Of a stretch of DNA of 64,000 nucleotides, positions 17,730 through 28,000 are shown one piece after another. The notes beneath the pieces were generated by a model. That model searched no databases, was not told where the DNA came from, and worked only from the letters and a program-made list of their open reading frames with translations. The stretch lies in contig NZ_QOCH01000010.1 in NCBI RefSeq assembly GCF_003318275.1, positions 124,001 to 188,000 on the forward strand. Reading direction: 5' to 3'. Origin of the DNA: Marinobacter sp. F3R11 (lineage in GTDB: Bacteria; Pseudomonadota; Gammaproteobacteria; Pseudomonadales; Oleiphilaceae). How positions within the stretch are numbered: position 1 is the first letter of the stretch; each line of letters opens with the position of its first letter. Both the position numbers and the translations under genes were made by a program.

Positions 17730-19639
17730 CCACCGCAGACACTCAGATGAACGGCCAGTCCCTGGATGTTGCCGAGCAACGCCGAAAGGAACTCGAACAA
17801 CTGTTCCCAGGTATTTTTACCGAAACCCGCAATGATAAGGGCGAGCTGAAGGTGACCATTGATCTGGAGCGCCTGAAAGCAGAACTGGGTGAATTCACGG
17901 ACATTTACGACAGTCGCCGTGAACGCTACGGCATGGATTGGCCCGGCAAACGGGACTGCCTGCGGCTGATCCAGCAGCCCTCCACTGCGACCCTCAAACC
18001 CTGCCGGGAGGAGTCGGTGGATTTTGATACCACCGAGAACCTGTTTATTGAGGGCGACAACCTGGAAGTGCTCAAGCTCCTGCAAAAGAGCTACTACGGT
18101 AAGGTTAAGATGATCTACATTGACCCACCGTACAATACCGGCAAGGAGTTCATCTATCCGGACAACTTCAGCGAAAGCCTGGACACCTATCTACAATACG
18201 CCGGCCTGAAAGACAGTGAGGGCCGAACCTTCTCTACCAACACCGCCAACGAGGGCCGCTTCCACACCAAGTGGCTGAACATGATGTACCCCCGCCTGTA
18301 TCTGGCCCGCAACCTGCTGCGGGAGGACGGGGTGATCTTTATTTCCATCGACGACAATGAGGTGGAAAACCTGCGGCGGATGTGTGATGAGATTTTTGGG
18401 GAAGAGAATTTTATTGCAACAATTATTTGGCACAAGATGGATAGCCCTAAGAACTCCGCAAAGTACTTTTCTGAAGACCATGATTACATTCTTTTGTATG
18501 CAAGGAATTCCGAGATTTGGCGTCCTAATCTCCTTCCGCGATCCGAGAAAATGATAGAGCGTTACAAAAATCCAGATAATGATCCTCGGGGGCCGTGGCT
18601 GCTTGGAGATTTGGCCGCCCGAAATTATTATGGCAAAGGCACATATAAGATTCAGACTCCATCTGGAAAAGTCATCCCCGGTCCTCCTGCAGGCAGTTAC
18701 TGGAGAGTAAGTGAACAGAAGTTCTGGGAACTGGAGAAAGATAACAGAATCTGGTGGGGCGAGAATAAAGATAATCGACCAGGCGTTAAGAAGTTTTTGT
18801 CTGAGGTTCGACAGGGCGTGATTCCGCAAACGTACTGGAATTGGAAAGATGTTGGAAGCACGAGAAATGCGAAGCAGGAGCTTAGTCGACTGATGGGGGC
18901 TTCATCCGGAGATGAAGTTTTCATTACTCCTAAACCTGTTGGTCTTGTGAAAAGAATGCTGCAAGTAGCTACTGCTCCGGATTCCAGTGACATTGTGTTG
19001 GATTTTTTTGCAGGGTCAGGAACCATATTTGAGGCTACGTTTGCGCTTAATGCTGAAGATGGTGGCTATAGGAGGGTAATCGGTGTTCAGCTTCCAGAAG
19101 TCGTGTCTAAGGGCGCAACTGTTTCTGAAATGGCTCGGAAGAGAATCAAGAAAGCAGGGGAGAGATTTTCCGCTGTAGATGATATTGAAGATAGGACGCA
19201 CACTGGTTTTCGAACCTTACAATTGGCACAAAGTAACTTCAAACAATGGCAGTCTCCAGATAGCAATATCTCCGACGAAGAGCTCTTGCAACAAATGGAG
19301 CTCAACGTCGATCACGTCGACCCCAATGCCAGCCAGGAAGATCTACTCTACGAACTGCTGATCAAGGCCGGTGTAATGCCCACCGAAAAAGTGGAGCAGG
19401 TAGAGCTGGCCGGCCGCACACTGTTTTCCGTGGCAGAGGGCACCTTGCTAGTGCATCTTGAAGACGATACCGACCAGGCCCTGATGGATGCCGTATTGGC
19501 CAAAGCCCCCGGCCAGTTTATCTGTCTGGACAAAGCTTTCCATGGTAACGATCAACTCAAGACCAACGCTGTAAAAACCTTCGAGGCCTTTAATCAGGGC
19601 AAGGAAAAAATCGACCAGATCGATTTCAAAACGGTTTAA
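17726..19639 (+). CDS. Type III-like adenine-specific DNA methyltransferase (Mod)
   Basis: N6-adenine methyltransferase of 637 residues. Motif IV is DPPYNTG at residues 133-139 and the SAM-binding motif I (DFFAGSGT) is near 425, the order of beta-class enzymes such as type III Mod. The region between them is the presumed target recognition domain. That block (about 18390-19260) is clearly AT-richer than both ends. Hand counts of 60-base samples give about 40% GC at 18421-18480 and 43% at 19141-19200. The flanking samples 18241-18300 and 19381-19440 each give about 62%. This fits exchange of the recognition domain by recombination. The 3' neighbour is Res, 11 bases away. Confidence 0.93.
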   Translation: MTTADTQMNGQSLDVAEQRRKELEQLFPGIFTETRNDKGELKVTIDLERLKAELGEFTDIYDSRRERYGMDWPGKRDCLRLIQQPSTATLKPCREESVDFDTTENLFIEGDNLEVLKLLQKSYYGKVKMIYIDPPYNTGKEFIYPDNFSESLDTYLQYAGLKDSEGRTFSTNTANEGRFHTKWLNMMYPRLYLARNLLREDGVIFISIDDNEVENLRRMCDEIFGEENFIATIIWHKMDSPKNSAKYFSEDHDYILLYARNSEIWRPNLLPRSEKMIERYKNPDNDPRGPWLLGDLAARNYYGKGTYKIQTPSGKVIPGPPAGSYWRVSEQKFWELEKDNRIWWGENKDNRPGVKKFLSEVRQGVIPQTYWNWKDVGSTRNAKQELSRLMGASSGDEVFITPKPVGLVKRMLQVATAPDSSDIVLDFFAGSGTIFEATFALNAEDGGYRRVIGVQLPEVVSKGATVSEMARKRIKKAGERFSAVDDIEDRTHTGFRTLQLAQSNFKQWQSPDSNISDEELLQQMELNVDHVDPNASQEDLLYELLIKAGVMPTEKVEQVELAGRTLFSVAEGTLLVHLEDDTDQALMDAVLAKAPGQFICLDKAFHGNDQLKTNAVKTFEAFNQGKEKIDQIDFKTV

Positions 19640-19650
19640 GGGGCGCTGGC

Positions 19651-22614
19651 ATGAAACTGAAGTTCAACCCCAATCTGGATTACCAGCAGGATGCCATCGA
19701 ATCTACGCTTTCGGTGTTCGATGGTCTGTCTACTGCTGGCGAACCATACCGTAAGCTCGGCATCGCCAACACGCTGACGCTGGACCCTGACAAGTTGCTG
19801 GATAACCTGCACCGGGTGCAGGAGCAGAACTTTATCGAGAAGTCTGCGAGTTTGTTCGAGGCGGGGGATGACTATCCGTTTCCGAATTTTTCGGTGGAAA
19901 TGGAGACTGGCACGGGCAAAACCTACGTGTACCTGCGCAGCATTTTCGAGCTGCAGAAGCGTTTGGGGCTGCGAAAGTTCATCATTGTGGTGCCGTCGGT
20001 GGCCATCCGGGAAGGCGTGTTGTCCTCGCTGGCCATGATGAAAGAACACTTCCGCAGTTTGTACAACAAGGTGCCATATGACCACTACGTGTATAGCGCC
20101 AAAGATTTGTCCAAGGTGCGCCAGTTCGCCACTGCCAATACCCTGCAAATTATGGTGATCAACATTCAGGCCTTCCAGCGGGATGCCGGGGATGTGGAGA
20201 GTTACGACAGCCTGACGCCAGAACAGATCAAGAAGCTCTCGGTGATCCACCGGGAGCAGGATCGTATGTCCGGGGTCAAACCCATCGAGTTCATTCAGGA
20301 TGTGCGGCCCGTGCTGATTATTGATGAGCCCCAATCTGTGGATAATACCGCCAAAGCCCGACGCGCCATCAATCATCTCAATCCATTGTTTGCACTGCGC
20401 TATTCCGCTACGCACAGAAATCCCTATAACGTGGTATACCAGCTTGGCCCCGTAAAGGCCTACGACATGAAGCTGGTTAAACAGATTTCAGTGGCGTCTA
20501 TCCAGTCCCAAAGCAACGTTAATCAAACTTACCTGAAACTGGCGAAAATTGGCTACACCGGCAAGGCAAAAACGCCGTCTGCTTCGGTGGTTATTTTTGA
20601 AGACACGCCCAATGGCACCAAAGAGAAAACCGTTAAGCTCAAACAGGGTACGGATTTGTCCGACCACACTAACCGGCCGGGTTACGAGGGTTATGTGGTG
20701 GATGAGATCTATGCCGAGCCGGGTGCGGAGTACGTGCGCTTCTCCAATAACGTGGTTCTGGAACCAGAGCAGGAAAAAGACGGTATTCACGACGATGTGC
20801 TCAAAGAGCAGATTCGACAAACTGTGGAAGAACACTTCAAGAAAGAGCGAAACCTTCAGAAGCAGGGGCTGAATGTAAAGGTGTTGTCGCTGTTCTTTAT
20901 CGACAAGGTGGCGAATTATCGTTATTACGATGAGCATGGGGCTGTTCAAAAAGGCAAGATTGCCCGATGGTTTGAGGAAGCCTATTGCGAGCTGGCCGCT
21001 AGCCCATTGTTTAGTGATTTGCCCAAGCGAGACGTTGAACAGGTGCACAACGGTTATTTTGCAGAGGTGAAAAAGCGGGGCAAAGTTGTAGAGCTGAAGG
21101 ATACCAGTGGCACCACTGCCAGCGATGCTGAAGTCTACAAGTTAATCATGGAATACAAGGAGCGGCTGTTGGATGATGCCGAGCCATTGCGCTTCATTTT
21201 TAGCCATTCCGCTCTTAAAGAGGGTTGGGACAACCCGAATGTGTTTCAGATATGCACCCTGCGGGAATTTGGTAGTGAAAAGGAACGTCGCCAGACTCTG
21301 GGCCGTGGCCTTCGTTTGTCGGTGGATGCCAATGGCGACCGGGTCTATGACCCGCAAGTAAACCGCTTGACCGTGGTGGCCAGCGAATCCTTCGAAGTCT
21401 ACGCCAAGAACCTGCAAACGGAGATGGAAAAAGACATCGGCGGCGGGTTCAAGTTTGGCAGGGTACCTTCCATCGCATTTGCTCCTCTGGCGATAAACGA
21501 TACTGACACCCTGGGTCAGGAAAAATCCCGGCACCTGTGGCAGGCATTGAAAGCAGAGGGCTATCTGGACGGGAAGGGGGACCTTACCGCCAGATTCCAG
21601 CCCGACGATATGTACTTTCAGTTGCAGGTGCCCCAGGAATATCAGCCGCTGGAAAACGAGATCATAGACCGCCTGCGCAGCTTCATGTTTGCAGGTCGGG
21701 TTCAGGATGCTCGCAAGCGCACGGCAGTTACCTACAACAAGCGGGTTGAGCTGAACCCGGACTTCAAGGCGCTGTGGGATAAAATCAGCCAGAAAACCCG
21801 CTACTCTATTCGTTTTGATACACAGCAGCTGATCGACCTGGCCAGCCACAAACTCCAGAACATGCCAGTGGTCAAGCCGGTAACCCTCACCATTGATCAC
21901 ACTCAGGCCAAACTGACGGATGCCGGGTTTGGCAGCGACCGCCAAATATCGACGACCAAAGAACGGTATGTCAGCTCCCACGAAGTGTTGCCAGATCTGA
22001 TAGGCGCTCTGCAGGAGCGCACCCATCTGACTCGGGGGACCGTGCTGACCATCATCAGAAATAGCAAACGGTTGGGAGAGTTCAAGGCTAATCCGCAGGG
22101 CTTCATTACCGAAGCTGCCCGGCAGATACAAAAAGCCCTGGATGAACTGCTGGTGGATGGCATTCGCTATGAAAAGCTGGCAGGCGAACACTACAAGATG
22201 GAACTGTTCAACCAGCCGGAACTGGAGACCTATCTGGATCGCTCTTACCAGGTGCAGCACGGTAACCAGGGCGACCAGGTACAGACCCCTTACGACTACA
22301 TTGAATGTGACTCTCACATCGAGCGTATAACTGCGCAGGCGCTCGACGGAGCGGATAACATTAAGTTTTTTTGTAAGTTACCCCGCTGGTTCACCATTCC
22401 CACCCCGGTTGGCGACTACAATCCGGATTGGGCGGTGGTGTTGGAAGAAGATAGCAAGGTGTATTTGATTCGGGAAACCAAAACCACTCACGATAGCGAC
22501 AAACGTCGGTTGGATGAAAACCTCAAGATTCTGTGTGGCGAAGCGCATTTTGCGGCGTTGGGGGGTGTTGATTATAAAGTGGCGACGACGGTGGCTGAGG
22601 TGACCGCAGTTTAG
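19651..22614 (+). CDS. Type III-like restriction helicase-endonuclease (Res)
   Basis: A 987-residue protein with an SF2 helicase core. Walker A (ETGTGKT) is at residues 85-91, and motif II (IIDEPQ, the DEPx variant typical of type III Res) is near 225. Motif VI (GRGLRL) is near 551. A C-terminal PD-(D/E)XK nuclease has PD at 925-926 and ExK at 942-944. With Mod it should form a complex that cuts unmodified DNA after ATP-driven translocation or sliding. The unusual point is that it sits in an operon behind the SNF2 helicase and AlbA_2 genes. Its TAG stop is embedded in the AGGAGG of jetA. Confidence 0.92.
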   Translation: MKLKFNPNLDYQQDAIESTLSVFDGLSTAGEPYRKLGIANTLTLDPDKLLDNLHRVQEQNFIEKSASLFEAGDDYPFPNFSVEMETGTGKTYVYLRSIFELQKRLGLRKFIIVVPSVAIREGVLSSLAMMKEHFRSLYNKVPYDHYVYSAKDLSKVRQFATANTLQIMVINIQAFQRDAGDVESYDSLTPEQIKKLSVIHREQDRMSGVKPIEFIQDVRPVLIIDEPQSVDNTAKARRAINHLNPLFALRYSATHRNPYNVVYQLGPVKAYDMKLVKQISVASIQSQSNVNQTYLKLAKIGYTGKAKTPSASVVIFEDTPNGTKEKTVKLKQGTDLSDHTNRPGYEGYVVDEIYAEPGAEYVRFSNNVVLEPEQEKDGIHDDVLKEQIRQTVEEHFKKERNLQKQGLNVKVLSLFFIDKVANYRYYDEHGAVQKGKIARWFEEAYCELAASPLFSDLPKRDVEQVHNGYFAEVKKRGKVVELKDTSGTTASDAEVYKLIMEYKERLLDDAEPLRFIFSHSALKEGWDNPNVFQICTLREFGSEKERRQTLGRGLRLSVDANGDRVYDPQVNRLTVVASESFEVYAKNLQTEMEKDIGGGFKFGRVPSIAFAPLAINDTDTLGQEKSRHLWQALKAEGYLDGKGDLTARFQPDDMYFQLQVPQEYQPLENEIIDRLRSFMFAGRVQDARKRTAVTYNKRVELNPDFKALWDKISQKTRYSIRFDTQQLIDLASHKLQNMPVVKPVTLTIDHTQAKLTDAGFGSDRQISTTKERYVSSHEVLPDLIGALQERTHLTRGTVLTIIRNSKRLGEFKANPQGFITEAARQIQKALDELLVDGIRYEKLAGEHYKMELFNQPELETYLDRSYQVQHGNQGDQVQTPYDYIECDSHIERITAQALDGADNIKFFCKLPRWFTIPTPVGDYNPDWAVVLEEDSKVYLIRETKTTHDSDKRRLDENLKILCGEAHFAALGGVDYKVATTVAEVTAV

Positions 22615-22623
22615 GAGGGCGCA

Positions 22624-24084
22624 ATGAGCTTTCACGGATTGCAGGCAAAATTCAATCGCCTTCTTGGTGAGAGCGCGGCATGGAAGCTGCTGCGAGCGGA
22701 TAATGCCCCGTATATTCTTGCCTTTATCGCCGACTTGTTCTCTGAAGAGAGTGAAGTACTTTTTGGACAGGCCCGCGTTCGCCTGGATGCCGAGATAGAC
22801 CGTTCGCGGGAATTGGGTGTCTGGCAAACGGAGACGACAGCCAACACATACCTGAATCAGTGGATTGCCTCGGGCTGGCTGCGTGAGATGGATGATACGC
22901 TCACCAAAACCGACGCCAGCGAAACCGCTTTACGGTTTTGCCGTTCACTGGAAGAGCGAACAGCCGGAACGACCGCCTCTCACTTGAGAATAGTGCAGGA
23001 AGCCGTGCGGGACCTTGCTGTCGCCATTAGCCCGAATGTTGATGAGCGAGTGGCGCTGCTTGAGCACAAGAAAGCAGAACTCGAACGGCAAATCGCTGCT
23101 CTTAGGGCGGGCGTAGTGAGTGAACTCAGCGAGCAACAAAAGCGCGAGCGTATCCGCGAGGTATACCAGCTTGCGTCGGTACTAACAGGCGATTTCCGGC
23201 GGGTCGAGGATGACATACGACAATTGGACAAGGCACTGCGAATCCAGCTTATAGAAGGCGGCGCAACCCGGGGCGATGTGTTGCTGTCAGTCATGGAGAA
23301 AGAGGCGTTGTTGTCTTCAACCGACGCAGGCAGCGCCTTTGAGGGCTTCTTTCAGTTGTTGTGTGACCAGAACCGTCAGACTGAGCTCCGAGATCAGCTT
23401 CGTGGCATTCTGAGCCAGCCCATTGCGCAGCAGTTATCTCGCACCCAGCAACAGTTTCTTGCCCACCTTATGCGCGAACTGGGCCGTGAAAGTGAACGTG
23501 TTTTCCAGGTGCGACGGCGAACTGAAGAAAGCCTGAGAGCCTATGTTGAGAGCGGCGCCGCCAGTGAAAATCGCGCGGTTGACCAATTGTTGGCCAAGCT
23601 CGAAAGGGTTGCCGTAGCCTTGAGGGATGGTGGCATCGATCTGCGTGCAGACACAGCGTTGTCCTTGCCGGTTGGGCCACTGGAACTCTCATCCCCTGAG
23701 ACTCTGCGCCTTCGTAGCCCGGACGAAAAACTCGACACTCGCGGTGTAGAAGTAAAGAAAAATACGCGAGAACTGAGTGAGCATGTTCTGGAAAGCCTGG
23801 AAACGGTGCAGGTTCGGGAAGTTGCTGAAAACACCTTCAGAACGCTGACCGCAAAGGGCCCCATGACGATTGCAGGGCTTGTGACGCACCACCCTGTAAC
23901 TGCGGGGCTTGAAGAACTTGTTGCCTATGTGCGAGTGGCTAAGTCTGTTAGTGCTGCGAAATTGGAAGATGTGGAACGAGTGCAGCTTTCTGACAAAAAC
24001 GGTGTGCAGTTTCACGCTACATTGCCCACTTATATGTTGAGCGCAGAGCTATTCCCCGCCGACCTGGATGAACTGGTGCTTTAA
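22624..24084 (+). CDS. jetA: Wadjet type I protein JetA (DUF3375)
   Basis: A 486-residue DUF3375 protein, the kleisin-like subunit of the Wadjet SMC complex that removes small circular plasmids. The N-terminus (LGESAAWKLLRADNAPYIL) and the long central helical region match the JetA layout, and the order jetA-B-C-D is that of type I Wadjet. Only 9 bases separate it from res, and its ribosome site AGGAGG overlaps the res stop codon. Translation is therefore likely coupled to the restriction half of the operon. Confidence 0.92.
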   Translation: MSFHGLQAKFNRLLGESAAWKLLRADNAPYILAFIADLFSEESEVLFGQARVRLDAEIDRSRELGVWQTETTANTYLNQWIASGWLREMDDTLTKTDASETALRFCRSLEERTAGTTASHLRIVQEAVRDLAVAISPNVDERVALLEHKKAELERQIAALRAGVVSELSEQQKRERIREVYQLASVLTGDFRRVEDDIRQLDKALRIQLIEGGATRGDVLLSVMEKEALLSSTDAGSAFEGFFQLLCDQNRQTELRDQLRGILSQPIAQQLSRTQQQFLAHLMRELGRESERVFQVRRRTEESLRAYVESGAASENRAVDQLLAKLERVAVALRDGGIDLRADTALSLPVGPLELSSPETLRLRSPDEKLDTRGVEVKKNTRELSEHVLESLETVQVREVAENTFRTLTAKGPMTIAGLVTHHPVTAGLEELVAYVRVAKSVSAAKLEDVERVQLSDKNGVQFHATLPTYMLSAELFPADLDELVL

Positions 24085-24097
24085 GGAAGGAGCAGAT

Positions 24098-24997
24098 ATG
24101 CCCAGTAATAGCGAAAATTCGAAGGGCCCGGACAATGAAAAACAGCCATCACATGAGCGCTCAGCAGCGAGGACGAGTTTCTTCGACAGAGTGCGGAGCC
24201 ATAATGATATCCCGGATAGTGCCGAGCCGAGCTCAGATATAAAAGCCGGCACACTTGAGGATCATTCTGAGGGGGCTGAGACGGCCAGCTTGGCTGACGA
24301 TGTTGTAGATGAGACTCCTGACGGCACATCCGATTTACCTCACGAGGCACGGCGGGTGCTGGTTTACCTGATGCGGCAGGGAGCGGTTATTAGCGCCCAG
24401 AAGCCCAAGGTTTTTGAGACCCTGTGCAGGCATGAGATTATGATCCGTCGTCACCTGTCTGAGGTATACCTGCGCCTGGTTCTGGATGAGAGGGCCGGTG
24501 TTGCATTTGTCGCCCTGAGTGACACAGAAACCGACGGTGACGACAACCCGGCGGATGAAACACCAGTGTCGTTGATTTCAAAACGCACCCTGTCGCTGTA
24601 TGACACTCTGCTGCTTTTGGTTCTTCGCCGCCATTACCAGGATAGGGAATCGGCAGGCGAACAGAAAATTACCGTCGATATGGAACGCATGGAATCTTAC
24701 CTCACGCCTTTTCTACCATTAACCAATCACGCAAAATCAGACCGCAAAAAACTCAACAGTGCGGTGCAAAAATTGATACAGAAAAAAGTGTTGGCCGCAG
24801 CCCGTGGGTCAGAAGATCGCTATGAAATTACCCCCATTATTCGCTATGTGGTGGACGCAGCGTTTCTTGAATCCATGCTGGAGGAATATCTTCGGCTTGC
24901 GCGGGAGGCGAATATTGCGATCGACCCAAGATTTGCCAACGACCCGGTATCGAGCCCGACGCGTGTAGATCAAGACGATTTGCTGGAAGGGCTATAG
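24098..24997 (+). CDS. jetB: Wadjet type I protein JetB (DUF4194)
   Basis: A 299-residue DUF4194 protein, the MukE/KITE-like winged-helix subunit of Wadjet. The first ~95 residues are polar and low in complexity, probably disordered. The winged-helix region follows, with DLPHEARRVLVYLMRQG and LLLLVLRRHYQDRES. The ATG at 24098 follows AAGGAG and is preferred over a longer reading that would overlap jetA. It ends 3 bases before jetC. Confidence 0.9.
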   Translation: MPSNSENSKGPDNEKQPSHERSAARTSFFDRVRSHNDIPDSAEPSSDIKAGTLEDHSEGAETASLADDVVDETPDGTSDLPHEARRVLVYLMRQGAVISAQKPKVFETLCRHEIMIRRHLSEVYLRLVLDERAGVAFVALSDTETDGDDNPADETPVSLISKRTLSLYDTLLLLVLRRHYQDRESAGEQKITVDMERMESYLTPFLPLTNHAKSDRKKLNSAVQKLIQKKVLAAARGSEDRYEITPIIRYVVDAAFLESMLEEYLRLAREANIAIDPRFANDPVSSPTRVDQDDLLEGL

Positions 24998-25000
24998 GGC

Positions 25001-28000
25001 ATGACCAGCATGGAGCATTACAGCGATACCTTTTTCCAGCAAGGGCAGATTCGTCTGGCAGAGTTAAGTGTATACAACTGGGGATCCTTTGAGGGATTGC
25101 ATACTGCCAGAATAGACCCTGAGGGCACACTGATTACAGGGGACAATGGTTCTGGAAAGTCGACGTTGGTGGATGGCCTGATGGCCCTGCTGTTACCCGC
25201 TGGGCGGGCGACTTTTAATGTTGCTGCCGCTCAGGGAGACCGGACAGATCGCTCCTTGCTCTCTTATATGCGTGGTAGTTATGGAGCTACCCATGAGGGT
25301 TCGAGCACCCGGGTAAAGAGCAAGCGGGAAAAATCCGTTGTGACAGGGCTGAGAGCGCTGTACCGGGCCGATGATGAATCCGAGATAACGCTGGCGGCAT
25401 TATTCTGGACCACACAGGCTTCCAATGCGCTGACTGACGTAAAGCGTATTTACGTGGTCGCTCGCCGTAACCTCGAACTGAAAGAAATGCTGGATGCGTT
25501 CGGGGAGGGGAGCTCCACATCGCTTAAGCAATGGTTGCGTAATGATGCGTTGATTACATGTTGCGACGACCGCTTCTCTGACTACCAGGAGCTTTACCGA
25601 AGATCTCTGTATATGGAGAACAAAAATGCCCCTGCCTTGTTATCACGGGCGCTGGGGCTCAAAAAGATTGATGACTTGACCAGGCTGATCCGGGAGTTGG
25701 TGCTTGAGCCCAGCACCATCCGCGACGATGCCAGAAAAGCTGTGGAGGAGTTTGGTGATCTGGTTGCGACCCACGACAGGCTGGTGGATACGAGAGCTCA
25801 GGTCGATCACCTGAGCCCTTTACCTGGTCTGGCAGACGATCTTCGACAGGCGGAACTGGACCTCGGTCAGCTTCGGTTGGAGAAAGATCACTTGGGAATT
25901 TACTTCGGTGAAATGCTGGCTGCACTCTGGTCTGCTCGGGCAAAAGAGCTTAACGCAGAGGTAGAGCGGTTAGAGGGTAAACTCGAAGAGCTGGCAAGAA
26001 AGGAATTGGATGCAGAGGCATTGGTTGAACGCCGCCATGGCGAGTATCTACAACATGGTGGAGACAAGATCGAATCCTTGAGAAAGGATATCGAGCTTGG
26101 CCGCAACAAGCTCTCTGATGCCAGCCAGAAGGCCTCAGCGTATCAGAAGGATATGGCCCGCCTTGGTTTGCAAAAGACACTGGAAAAGCGCTCGTTTCAG
26201 GATAACCAACAGGTCGTGGCGGGTTGGCTTGAGCGTATCGACGAAGATACGGAAGCCAGTCAGGACCAGTTTGGTGCGGCAAGTGGTGAATTGAGCAAGG
26301 CACAGAACGCCCTTGGTGATCTGAAAAAAGAAATCTGTGAAATTGAGGCTCGGCCCGATTCCAATATTGCACCTGCGTTTCAGCGGCTGCGGGAGGAGTT
26401 GGTGCAATCGCTCAATTTGCCCGCTGAGGATTTGGTGTTTATTGGTGAGTTGATAGATGTGCGGGAAGAGGAACGCCCGTGGCAGGGCGCTATTGAGCGG
26501 GCACTGGGTGGCTTGCCAACAACATTGCTCGTTCCTGCCGCTAGCTACTCAATGGTGACTCGCTGGCTCAATGCCCGTCATACCGGTCTCCATGTTCGGG
26601 TCCAGGTGGTGCGTGACAGCAATGGGGGATGGAAATCGCCGGAGTTTATGGAACGTGGCTTTCTCAGAAAGCTGGACTGGCGTCAGCACCCCTATCGCGA
26701 TTGGCTCAAGCACCATTTGAGTAAGTTCGATCTCGCCTGCGTGAACACCACGGAAGATCTGGATATAACGCCCTTCTCTATGACCAGGGAAGGGTTGATT
26801 CATAAAGAGAAGGGGCGATTCGAGAAAAAAGATCAGTTTAAAATTGATGATCGTCGTCGTTGGAACCTGGGCTTTTCCAATAAAGGCAGGTTGGCATTAC
26901 TGAGCAACGACATGAAGGAGCTTCTGCAGCAGGTTAAAGATTTTGAAGACGCGGTTATTGAAGCCCGAAAGGCCATGGATGAGGTGGGTACGCGCAAAAC
27001 AATACTGGAACGAGTAACAGGTATTCACTGGGAAGATATCGATGTACCTCACTGGCAGGAGAAATTAGAGGGATTGCAGTCAGATCTTCACACGCTTGAG
27101 GCTTCGCAGGGAGATCTGGCGGAAGCCAAAAAACAATGGGAAGAGGCCAAGCTGGAGAGGCAGAAAATTCAGCAAGACGCTGGTGAGGTCAAGGTTCAGA
27201 AAGGCAGCGTCGCTAACCAGCTGGAAAGTGCTAATCAGGCGCTCAGTAAAAACCTTGAGGCTGCTGCTCCAGGACTCACGGATGAATGCCGGGCCTTGCT
27301 GACTCAGCGGGTGGGCGCCGTAACGTTAGATGAGACACACCGTTACGCTGAGGTTGAGAAAGAGCTGGATGCACTTATCGACGCCAAGCGCAGTAGCCAA
27401 AGCACGGCGGAGAGTAGGGCCAACGGCATTATGGGTTCGTTTCGTGGCAAGGATCAGTGGCGCCCTATAGTGCTGGATTGGCCGACAGGCCTTGCGGCCC
27501 TTGATGATTTTCTTGAGCATCTGAACCAGTTGCAGAGTGAAGGCCTTCCCTCGCTGGTTGACCAGTTCAGGGAACGGCTGAACAAGCACGCCACCCAGTC
27601 GCTTGCAAGTATCAAGAGCAAGCTGGATTCGGAGCGCGAAGATATCCTTGAGCGTATCGGTATCATTAACAATGTGCTTCGTAGAACAGAATTTCGTGTA
27701 GGCAGTTATCTGAAGTTGGGTACGCGCAGGGAGAAGTTCCCCCATGTATTTGAATTTGATCGCAAACTACGGGGAGTTTTGGGCCAAGTCACCAGTGATG
27801 ACCACGAAGGCCGGTTCAATGCCTTATCTGAAGTGGTCACAGTGCTTGATAAGGCCAGTTCATCCGGAACTTCAAGCTCGCTGGAAAGCATGCGTTTGCT
27901 GGACCCCCGTTATCAAATGACATTCTATGCCGAGGAAGTGGACGCCAATACCCTCAACATTCGCGATGTTCTCGACTCGTCCAGCGGAAAGTCGGGGGGA

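Noticed and set aside
21142..22317. A 391-codon open frame on the minus strand
   Set aside because: It lies wholly antisense to the res gene, which has clear helicase and nuclease motifs in frame. The antisense translation has no family resemblance.
13623..22614. DISARM as the identity of the helicase/methylase genes
   Set aside because: An SNF2 helicase and an adenine methylase are shared with class 1 DISARM, but DrmA, DrmB and the PLD protein DrmC are absent and a type III Res with a PD-(D/E)XK domain is present. The PLD gene at 57997-59442 is far away and unrelated to the island.
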